Positions 1-6,139 of a DNA stretch of 18,158 nucleotides are shown piece after piece (the stretch's first letter is position 1; the number at the start of each line of letters is the position of its first letter). The DNA lies in assembly GCA_946481465.1 (NCBI GenBank), contig CAMLOC010000005.1:1-18158 (forward strand), given 5' to 3'. The notes beneath the pieces were generated by a model. That model was not told where the DNA came from. It made no database searches and saw only the letters and a list, made by a program, of their open reading frames with translations. Both the position numbers and the translations under genes were made by a program. The DNA comes from an uncultured Shinella sp. (GTDB lineage Bacteria > Pseudomonadota > Alphaproteobacteria > Rhizobiales > Rhizobiaceae).

Positions 1-431
1 GAGGAGCCGAGGAACACCATGTCGAGGTCGCCCGGCGAACAGGCGGCGATGTTGTGCGCCAGCGCGGTCGCATATTGCGACATGAAGGCGATGGCGATCT
101 CGTGCCGCCTCTCTTCCTGGAACCTGCGGCGTGCCTCGAGGATGCGCGGATGGTTGTGGCCGAAGGCGAGCGAGCCGAAACCGCCGAAGAAGTCGAGGAT
201 CTTCCGGCCGTTCTGGTCGATGTAGTACATGCCCTCCGCGCGCTCGACCTTGATCTTGTGGAAGCCGAGCAGCTTCATGAAATGAAGCTGGCCGGGATTG
301 AGATGGCTGGAGAAAAGCTCGGTCATGCGCGGCACGTCGAGGGCTTTTGCCTCCTCGACCGACAGCAGCGCCGGCTTCGGCGTGACGGGCAGGGAAAGTT
401 CGGTATGGCTCGGTCGGACTTGACTGTTCAT
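1..431 (-). CDS. Class III (acetylornithine/GABA-type) PLP aminotransferase, N-terminal part only
   Basis: This gene is cut by the window edge: about 143 residues are present and the remainder, including the PLP-binding lysine, lies outside. The visible part has the N-terminal signature of fold-type I class III aminotransferases: a small strand region with YYIDQNGRKILDF (about residues 69-81), then FGGFGSLAFGHNHPRI (about 82-97), the usual 'D-G-x-x-x-x-D-F-x-x-G-x-x-x-x-x-x-G-H-x-H-P' pattern. The ATG at 431 follows GGGAG about 6 bases upstream and lies 11 bases after the epimerase stop, so it is the last visible gene of the minus-strand operon. The family moves amino groups from amino acids onto aldehydes or keto acids. 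Nucleotide-sugar aminotransferases usually belong to the DegT family instead, so an acyl or small-molecule substrate is as likely as a sugar. Family call is firm; substrate unknown. Confidence 0.85.
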   Translation of the reverse strand, partial: MNSQVRPSHTELSLPVTPKPALLSVEEAKALDVPRMTELFSSHLNPGQLHFMKLLGFHKIKVERAEGMYYIDQNGRKILDFFGGFGSLAFGHNHPRILEARRRFQEERRHEIAIAFMSQYATALAHNIAACSPGDLDMVFLGS

Positions 432-442
432 CTTCTTCTCCC

Positions 443-1453
443 TCAGGCGGCTTTGGACTGGCCGACATGGGCCTCGGCGCCGCCGCTGATCTTCTTGCGA
501 TATTCGGAATAGGCGGCGATCAACATGTCCTCGTCCCGATGCTGGGGAACCCAGCCCAGCTCGCGCTCGCCCTTGGAAACGTCGAGGACGCACATCTCGT
601 CGGCGATGAGATATTGCTCGGGATCCATCAGCGGCATGTTGATGAGGTCGAGCATGTCGAGCACGCGCTTGACCGCCCAGGCGGGCGTCGGCAGGAGGAT
701 CGACTTCGACCCGGCATGCTTGACGAGATCGCCCAGGAGCTTGCGCACGGGCGGCGGGTTCAGCGAGCCGAGATTGTAGACATCGTTCGGCACGCCGGCC
801 TTGAAGGCGGCATGGGCGGCGGAGGCGCAGTCGAACACCGAGATGAACTGATAGGGGTTCTTGCCCGAGCCGATCATGGGAACGGGAAGGTTGCTGTCGA
901 TCAGCTTGAAGAGCTTCGACAGGATGCCGAGACGGCCCGGCCCGATGATCAGGCGCGGGCGGAAGAGCGAGATGTTCATGCCGCGCCGGCGCCATTCCAC
1001 GGCCAGTTCCTCGGTGCGCAGCTTGGACATGCCGTATTCGCCGAGCGGCGCGCAGGGATGGTCCTCGGTCTGCGGCCAGGTATAGGTGTGGCCGTAGACC
1101 ATGTCCGTCGTGAAATGGACGAGCGATTTCGCGCCGGCCTCGTCCATCGCCTTCAGGATGTTCTCCGTGCCGTGGTAATTGACCGGGAAGAAGAAGTCGT
1201 GCCGCTTGGCGCGCACTTGGATCGGCGACAGCATCTTGGCCGAAAGGTTGTAGACCATGTCTTCGGCGCCGATGCCGAGCGCCCGGATGGATGCGGGGTC
1301 GGTGACGTCGGTGTGGACGAAGCGGGCGTCGCGATAGTGCGGCAGGTCGCTCTTGACGATGTCGGCGACGACCACCTCGTGGCCGTCGGCCAGCAGTCGG
1401 GGGGCAAGATAGCGTCCGACGAACCCGTCGCCGCCGAAGATGATGTGTTTCAT
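443..1453 (-). CDS. NAD-dependent epimerase/dehydratase (extended SDR)
   Basis: A 336-residue extended short-chain dehydrogenase, the usual length for nucleotide-sugar epimerases, dehydratases and reductases. Seen in the sequence: the N-terminal dinucleotide motif GGDGFVG (G7, G10, G13), an acidic residue after strand 2 (VVVADIV, D31) that favours NAD, the FTTDMVYG strand (114-121) and the catalytic Y140-x3-K144 in EYGMSK. It would act in the cytoplasm on a nucleotide-activated or otherwise activated sugar. It lies 36 bases downstream of the SMR-type membrane protein gene and 11 bases upstream of the aminotransferase, in one minus-strand operon with the polyprenyl-phospho-pentose genes. It is much longer than the classical SDR DprE2 of mycobacteria, so it is not an obvious replacement, though it might supply the keto-reduction. 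The ATG at 1453 has a GATAGAG-like ribosome site. Substrate not deducible. Confidence 0.88.
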   Translation of the reverse strand: MKHIIFGGDGFVGRYLAPRLLADGHEVVVADIVKSDLPHYRDARFVHTDVTDPASIRALGIGAEDMVYNLSAKMLSPIQVRAKRHDFFFPVNYHGTENILKAMDEAGAKSLVHFTTDMVYGHTYTWPQTEDHPCAPLGEYGMSKLRTEELAVEWRRRGMNISLFRPRLIIGPGRLGILSKLFKLIDSNLPVPMIGSGKNPYQFISVFDCASAAHAAFKAGVPNDVYNLGSLNPPPVRKLLGDLVKHAGSKSILLPTPAWAVKRVLDMLDLINMPLMDPEQYLIADEMCVLDVSKGERELGWVPQHRDEDMLIAAYSEYRKKISGGAEAHVGQSKAA

Positions 1454-1489
1454 GGCTCTATCCCTGTCTTTGTCCGGTCCGGCGCCGGC

Positions 1490-1912
1490 TTATGTTTCGG
1501 TGAGTTTATAGGTTGCGGCCGTCGTCTCTGTGTCCGCCGGCTTGCCGCCGCTTTGCGCGATCAGGATCGTGCCGATGCAGATGAAGGCGATGCCCGCGAT
1601 CTTCAGCGCGCCCAGTTCCTCCTTGAACAGCAGCCAGGCGCACAGCGCGACGGCGACATAGGCGAGGCTGAGGAACGGATAGGCGAACGACAGATCGACC
1701 TTGGACAACACGTAGAGATGCGAGGCCATCGAGATCACGAACATCGCAAGGCCCGCGAAGACCCAGGGGTTGAAGACGATCTGGAAGACCCGCTGGATGA
1801 TCGAGTCCGACGAGAAGCTGATCGGCCCCAGCGTGATCATGCCGTATTTCAGCAGCAATTGCGCCGCCGCGTTGGTCATGACCGTGAAGAGGATGAACGG
1901 AATGTATTTCAT
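1490..1912 (-). CDS. Small multidrug resistance/ArnE-like (DMT superfamily) four-helix membrane protein
   Basis: A 140-residue protein with four predicted membrane helices (about residues 4-22, 48-67, 76-96 and 103-121) and a polar 18-residue tail. Layout and length fit the SMR/EamA group of the drug/metabolite transporter superfamily. The first helix reads NAAAQLLLKYG (14-24). It lacks the glutamate (E14 of EmrE) that drives proton-coupled drug export, but keeps the Q-x3-K pattern that I associate with the ArnE/ArnF undecaprenyl-phospho-aminoarabinose flippase subunits. The ATG overlaps the stop of the DprE1-like gene by four bases (ATGA), so the two are probably translationally coupled. By position and family I infer that it helps move a polyprenyl-phospho-sugar across the inner membrane, the role proposed for the unrelated Rv3789 in mycobacteria. 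Family call good; lipid-sugar substrate inferred. Confidence 0.8.
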   Translation of the reverse strand: MKYIPFILFTVMTNAAAQLLLKYGMITLGPISFSSDSIIQRVFQIVFNPWVFAGLAMFVISMASHLYVLSKVDLSFAYPFLSLAYVAVALCAWLLFKEELGALKIAGIAFICIGTILIAQSGGKPADTETTAATYKLTET

Positions 1913-3258
1913 GGCGTCCTCATGGTTTCTTTCGACACGCCGTCGCCTGCCTGGCCGGCGAGCGCGGTTCGCCGCCAGAAGTCCGAGCAGAATGCCGTGT
2001 CGCGAATGCTTTCCAGCCGATGCCAGTCGGGAAATCCGGCCCGGAAGGTCGAGGCGCTCATCCGCCCGTCCTTGTACGGGTTGACGCGCCCGCCCGCCGC
2101 GACGGTCATCCGGTCGAGCGTTTCAAGGAGTGCGCGCGTGGCGCCGCCGCGGTTGGGAAAATCCATCGTCAGCGTGTAGCCGGGGCGCGGGAAGGACAGG
2201 AGGCCCGGCGAGCGCACGGTCCCGAACCGCTTCAGCACGGTGAGGAACGAGGCCTGGCCGGCCCTGCGGCTGGCGTCCAGCATGGCCGGAATGGTCGCGC
2301 GGGCCGCCTCGAAGGGAATGACGCTCTGGTGCTGGTGGAGCCCTGCCGGCCCATAGAGCCTGTTCCAGTCGCCGATGCCGTCGAGCGGGTAGAAGAAGGC
2401 TCCATAGCCGCTGCGCTGCGGAGCGTCCTTGCGCTTCTTGGCGTGGAAATAGGCGTTGTTGAAGAGTTTCAGGCTGAGCCGGTTCAGCAGGGAGAAGGGC
2501 AGGTCGAACGGCACGCCGAGCCTTGCGGCGCGTCCGTCCGTCCGGAAGTTCCCGTTCGTCGCATGGTTGCCGGTGATCAGGACGCCGCGGTTCGCGACGG
2601 CAAGCTGGTCCACCCAGGCGACCGCATATTCGTTCTGCGCGTCGGCTTCCTCGGCAAGGTCGAAATAGGCGTCGAGGCTGGAGAAGGGGGTGATCCGCTC
2701 GTCTATGTCGAGCGAGCCGACGCGCATGAGCCGCAGCCTTGCGCTCAGCATCAGGCCGGTCAGCCCCATGCCGCCGATGGTCGCGGCGAAGAGGTCCGGG
2801 TTCTCCCCGGCCGAGCAGTCGTGGATCACGCCGTCCGAGCGCAGCAAGCGAAAACTCTCGACATGGCAGCCGAACGTTCCCCGGGCATGATGGTTCTTGC
2901 CGTGCACGTCATTGGCGATCGCGCCGCCGAGCGTCACGAAGCGCGTGCCCGGCGTCACCGGCAGGAAATAGCCGAAGGGCGCGGCATGGGCGAGGATCTC
3001 GTGCAGGCTGGCGCCGGCCTCCGCCTCGAGGATACCGCTTGCCGGATCGAAATGGAGGATGGCGTTCTTCGTGCGCATTTCCACGAGTGCGCCCGCATCG
3101 TTGTGGCAACTGTCGCCGTAGGAGCGGCCGCTTCCGTAGGCCAGCAGGCTCGGCAGAGCGCCGGCCGCGCGCTGCAGGCCACGCAGCGCCTCGTCTGCGG
3201 CGACCGCCTGCCGTTCCCGGCGGTCGAGGCGCCCGAAACTGTCGAAGGCCGCCCGCAT
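1909..3258 (-). CDS. dprE1: DprE1-like FAD-dependent polyprenyl-phospho-ribose 2'-oxidase
   Basis: 449 residues, close to the 461 of mycobacterial DprE1. The FAD-binding segment YGSGRSYGD (41-49), the block PGTRFVTLGGAIANDVHGKN (103-122) with H119 and K121, and the C-terminal YKDGR (395-399, K396 matching the essential Lys418) resemble DprE1 closely, from memory of that sequence. The family oxidises the 2'-hydroxyl of decaprenyl-phospho-ribose to a keto group, the first half of the epimerisation giving decaprenyl-phospho-arabinose. Residue 364 is Thr (SFPRPG-YTLT-MDFP) where DprE1 has Cys387, the residue hit covalently by benzothiazinones. The ATG at 3258 shares one base with the upstream stop (TGATG); a longer reading frame to 3381 only runs back into the prenyltransferase gene. 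The stop overlaps the next start by four bases. A generic vanillyl-alcohol-oxidase-family sugar oxidase is the alternative. Confidence 0.88.
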   Translation of the reverse strand: MRAAFDSFGRLDRRERQAVAADEALRGLQRAAGALPSLLAYGSGRSYGDSCHNDAGALVEMRTKNAILHFDPASGILEAEAGASLHEILAHAAPFGYFLPVTPGTRFVTLGGAIANDVHGKNHHARGTFGCHVESFRLLRSDGVIHDCSAGENPDLFAATIGGMGLTGLMLSARLRLMRVGSLDIDERITPFSSLDAYFDLAEEADAQNEYAVAWVDQLAVANRGVLITGNHATNGNFRTDGRAARLGVPFDLPFSLLNRLSLKLFNNAYFHAKKRKDAPQRSGYGAFFYPLDGIGDWNRLYGPAGLHQHQSVIPFEAARATIPAMLDASRRAGQASFLTVLKRFGTVRSPGLLSFPRPGYTLTMDFPNRGGATRALLETLDRMTVAAGGRVNPYKDGRMSASTFRAGFPDWHRLESIRDTAFCSDFWRRTALAGQAGDGVSKETMRTP

Positions 3259-4697
3259 CACACCACGCTCGCCACGAGCAGGAGGACGGCGCCGGCGCCG
3301 ATGAACAGCTGGCTGCGCCAGTCCGTCGCGATGAATACCACGGGGTCGTCGTGCATTTCGCGGCGGTGGGCGAGGATCCACACCCGCATGCAGATATAGA
3401 GCACGATCGGAACGAGCGGCCAGATCATCCAGGGCTGGCTGTAGAGCGCGACGATCTCCTTAGACTGAATGTAGAGGGAGAGGACGAGCACGGCGACGAA
3501 GGCCGACGCCACGCCGCTCTGGCCGATGACGTCGATGTCCTCGGATACATAGCCCCGGCCCGCCACGCGCGCCTGATCGTCGGTAATCGCACCCTGCAGT
3601 TCGACATAGCGTTTGACGAGGGCGAGCGAGAGGAAGAAGAACAGCGCGAACGCCACCAGCCAGAAGGACAGCGGCAGTTCGGTGGCGACCTTTCCGCCGA
3701 GCAGGCGCATGCTGTAGAGGCCGGCAAGGCACAGGACGTCGATCAGCAGCATGCGCTTCAGCGTCAGCGAATAGGCCGTCGTCGCGACGAGGTAGAGCGC
3801 GATGACGCCGGCAAAGGCGAGCGGCAGCAGGAGGCAGAGCGCGGCGGCGGTGAACAGCAGGCAGGCCGAAACGGTCAGGCCGTAGGGAATGGAGACGGTG
3901 CCGCTGGCAAAGGGCCGGTTGCGCTTGGTCGCGTGCCGGCGATCGAGCGGCAGGTCGAGGATGTCGTTGAGGATATAGACCGCGGAGGCGGAAAAGGAGA
4001 AGGCGAGGAAGGCGATGGACGAGGCGACCAGCGTTTCGGCGGAGGCGATCGTATGGGCCAGCACGGCGGGGGCGAAGACGAGGAGGTTCTTCAGCCACTG
4101 GTGCACGCGCAGCATCCTGGCATAGGTTTTCAGGGTCGCGGCGCGCGAATCGAAGCGTTGCGAGCCGTGCCGTTTCTGGTAGCGGTCGGCCGCAAGGTCC
4201 GGCGCGACGATGATGGCGTTGCAGGCAACGTCGAAGACAGGAATGTCGGCGCGGTCGTTGCCGGCGAAGTCGAAGCCCTTCTCGCCATAGGCCGCGCACA
4301 GCGCCGCGGCCTTGCGGCGGGAGGACAGATTGTTCGACGGGCTCGTCGCATGGACCGCGCTGAAGATCTTCAATTCATTGGCGATCGCCCGGGCGACGGG
4401 CTCGGCCGCGGCCGTCGCGAGGACGAGCTTTCGGCCCGCGGCGTGCTCGCGGCGCAGGAAGGCGAGGAAGTCCTGGCGGTAGGGCAGGTGCGCCGCATCC
4501 ACCGTGACCCGGCGGGCGACTTCCCATTTCAGGCGGGCCTTTCCTGAGAAAAGCCAGATGGGAAGAAGAAACAGATAAAGAGGGTTCTTCTTCAAAAGCA
4601 GAAAGATAGTTTCCCACAACATGTCCGTCGATACGAGCGTACCGTCGAGATCGACGGCGAGCGGTATGTCCATTCTGTGTTGTACGGGCGCGTTCAT
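3258..4697 (-). CDS. HAD phosphatase-UbiA prenyltransferase fusion, polyprenyl-phosphate phosphoribosyltransferase-like
   Basis: 479 residues in two parts. Residues 10-165 are a HAD-type phosphatase: motif I DLDGT (16-20), motif II Thr at LATA (93-96), a lysine in SRRK (126-129) and motif III GNDRAD (146-151). Residues 190-479 are a UbiA-type polytopic membrane domain starting RVHQWLKNLLVFAP (197-210), with the metal/diphosphate motif NDILDLPLD (244-252), KRNRP (258-262) and a second conserved loop at 309-335 (YSLTLKR to RLLGG). The R-x-x-Q-W-x-K-N opening is typical of the decaprenyl-phosphate phosphoribosyltransferase Rv3806c, which makes decaprenyl-phospho-5-phosphoribose from PRPP. I infer that the fused HAD removes the 5-phosphate, giving the DprE1 substrate, which is encoded immediately downstream (one-base overlap). 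Start ATG 4697 has only a weak GAGAG site; M9 is a less likely start. Other UbiA acceptors remain possible. Confidence 0.87.
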   Translation of the reverse strand: MNAPVQHRMDIPLAVDLDGTLVSTDMLWETIFLLLKKNPLYLFLLPIWLFSGKARLKWEVARRVTVDAAHLPYRQDFLAFLRREHAAGRKLVLATAAAEPVARAIANELKIFSAVHATSPSNNLSSRRKAAALCAAYGEKGFDFAGNDRADIPVFDVACNAIIVAPDLAADRYQKRHGSQRFDSRAATLKTYARMLRVHQWLKNLLVFAPAVLAHTIASAETLVASSIAFLAFSFSASAVYILNDILDLPLDRRHATKRNRPFASGTVSIPYGLTVSACLLFTAAALCLLLPLAFAGVIALYLVATTAYSLTLKRMLLIDVLCLAGLYSMRLLGGKVATELPLSFWLVAFALFFFLSLALVKRYVELQGAITDDQARVAGRGYVSEDIDVIGQSGVASAFVAVLVLSLYIQSKEIVALYSQPWMIWPLVPIVLYICMRVWILAHRREMHDDPVVFIATDWRSQLFIGAGAVLLLVASVV

Positions 4698-4824
4698 CTC
4701 TGTGCCAATTCTCTCGCGATCCTGTATCCGCCCGAAAAGCTCGGGGCGAAGGACATGAAAGCCTGTCTGATTTCTCCAAAATTCGGGATGACCCTAGGGG
4801 GGAAACCCGCAACCCAAAGTTAAT

Positions 4825-4844
4825 GGCGGCCCCCGCGGGCCGCC
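4825..4844. repeat. Perfect GC-rich hairpin (8-bp arms, 4-base loop)
   Basis: GGCGGCCC (4825-4832) and GGGCCGCC (4837-4844) are perfect complements around the loop CCGC. It sits in the 210-base gap (4698-4907) between the GT-C-like gene and the HAD-UbiA gene. Read on the minus strand it is followed by ATTAACTTTGG, which is AT-rich but not a T tract. It may stop or slow transcription coming from 4908, or structure the leader of the HAD-UbiA transcript. The rest of the gap shows no convincing gene or promoter. Confidence 0.5.
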
Positions 4845-4861
4845 GATGTGCAAACACGGTT

Positions 4862-4890
4862 AAAGAAATGCCGTCCGCAGGCGGACCGGG
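4862..4890 (-). terminator. Possible weak intrinsic terminator after the GT-C-like gene
   Basis: On the minus strand, 18 bases after the TGA at 4908-4910, GTCCGC and GCGGAC form a short stem with a tiny CT loop, followed by GGCATTTCTTT. The stem is short and the T tract interrupted, so this is a candidate only. Together with the hairpin at 4825-4844 it suggests that the genes from 4697 downwards form a separate transcription unit. Confidence 0.3.
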
Positions 4891-4907
4891 CCGTCATGCC
4901 GCGCCGC

Positions 4908-6101
4908 TCAGCGCGGGCGCGATGGAGCCGAGGAGAACTGCGGCTTCCAGTTCGTGACGATGAGAAGGATCATGCCCGCGACGAGGGCGAAATAGTACCG
5001 GTCCTCGGGCAGCGGAAAGCTTGCGAACTTGCCGGCGACGGCGATGGCCAGCGCGAACATCAGCGCGTTGAACCGTGGTCCGGTCCCCCTGCCGGTCGTT
5101 GCCAGCAGTCTCCAGCCGAGGAGGCAGGCCGCGAGCAGCTCGATCCAGTGATTGCCGCTCAGCGCGTTCATCGCTCCGTTCACGTAACCCTTCAGCATGA
5201 CCGCGAGCGAGAAGGGCGGCTTGAAGCCGGCCATGGAGTTCTGGGTCTCGATGCACGAGAAATAGAAATGGGCCCACCAGCCGGGATGCCCGCCGGCTTT
5301 GGCAATCACCATGGCCGTCAGGAAGGCCGCCACGAACGTCACAACGAACGGCGCCTTGCGCCAGCCGAACACGAAGGCCGTGATCAGCAGGGCGAAGATC
5401 AGGATGAGCGAATCCGGCCTGAAGAAGATCGCGGCATAGAGCAGCAGGCAGGCGAGGGCGTCCCGGCTGCGCGTCAGGAAATAGACCGCCGCCACCAGCA
5501 GCAGCGCCGTGATCATGTCGGGGCTGACGAGGGTGGTCATGTGCAGATAGTCGGCAAGCCCCAGCGCCGGCGCGAGGACGAGGGCGCCCTGCAGGGCGTT
5601 CTCGCGCTTCAGCCAGTACAGGCAGAAGGCGCCGAACACCAGGGACGGCACGATGCTGAGCAGGATGGCGGCCTTGTCGAGCCCGGTGAAGGGCGCAAGG
5701 GCCCGCATCGCCGCGATATAGCCCAGCTTTACCCTGTACATCGACAATTGCGTCGCGAAGTCGACGGGATTTTCCCACTGGTGCTGCTGGTAGCCCTGGT
5801 CGTAGCGCAGTTTCTTCAGGTCGCCCTCCGTGGCGCCCTTTTCGATCTCCGCCCAGGCTTCGGCGTGAAGCCGGACCGGATCGTCGATCCTGTCTTCCAG
5901 CGCCACCGCGATATAGGGGAGCATGTCCCAGTTATAGCCCGGACGCAGCCAGGTGACCGCCGCCAGCATGAGCACGACCGCAACCATCGCGAAGACGCCG
6001 AGCCGCTCGAACAGCGGCGCGCTGCGGGTCCATTTCACGAGGGTTTGGGCGGGCCGTGTCTTCCCGGCCCAGCCGAGCAGTCCGATTTCTGCCTGTTGCA
6101 C
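4908..6101 (-). CDS. Polytopic membrane protein, candidate GT-C-type glycosyltransferase
   Basis: 397 residues with about nine to ten hydrophobic segments. After the first helix (about 33-52) comes a large polar, probably periplasmic loop opening with YNWDMLPY (56-63) and containing many acidic residues; later helices carry VSPD (192-195) and FRPD (227-230). A long first periplasmic loop with an early Asp, followed by many helices, is the plan of GT-C glycosyltransferases, which use polyprenyl-phospho-sugars on the outer face of the membrane. I cannot assign a CAZy family. The start is GTG at 6101 with GGGGAG six bases upstream. It lies 38 bases after the GT4 gene, probably in one operon with it, and beside a predicted polyprenyl-phospho-pentose pathway, so it is a candidate user of that donor. 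A non-enzymatic membrane protein is the alternative. Confidence 0.6.
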   Translation of the reverse strand: MQQAEIGLLGWAGKTRPAQTLVKWTRSAPLFERLGVFAMVAVVLMLAAVTWLRPGYNWDMLPYIAVALEDRIDDPVRLHAEAWAEIEKGATEGDLKKLRYDQGYQQHQWENPVDFATQLSMYRVKLGYIAAMRALAPFTGLDKAAILLSIVPSLVFGAFCLYWLKRENALQGALVLAPALGLADYLHMTTLVSPDMITALLLVAAVYFLTRSRDALACLLLYAAIFFRPDSLILIFALLITAFVFGWRKAPFVVTFVAAFLTAMVIAKAGGHPGWWAHFYFSCIETQNSMAGFKPPFSLAVMLKGYVNGAMNALSGNHWIELLAACLLGWRLLATTGRGTGPRFNALMFALAIAVAGKFASFPLPEDRYYFALVAGMILLIVTNWKPQFSSAPSRPR

Positions 6102-6139
6102 TGAAATCTCCCCTTACCCGAGGGCGTTGCCTGCGGTGC

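Noticed and set aside
1479..1488. Perfect palindrome CCGGCGCCGG between the SMR and epimerase genes
   Set aside because: Short and made only of G and C in a GC-rich genome; expected by chance, with no supporting context.
467..2179. Long plus-strand open frame of 570 codons opposite the epimerase, SMR and DprE1-like genes
   Set aside because: It is antisense to three genes with clear family motifs; its composition is rich in Arg, Asp and His as expected from the reverse frame of GC-rich genes, and no domain is recognisable.
2739..4547. Plus-strand open frame of 602 codons opposite the DprE1-like and HAD-UbiA genes
   Set aside because: Same shadow effect: low-complexity Arg/Gly/Glu-rich translation, no motifs, and the minus-strand genes are strongly supported.
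4375..4857. Minus-strand frame of 160 codons upstream of and overlapping the HAD-UbiA gene, considered as a small extra gene
   Set aside because: More than half overlaps the HAD domain in another frame, the translation has no recognisable features and no ribosome site precedes it.
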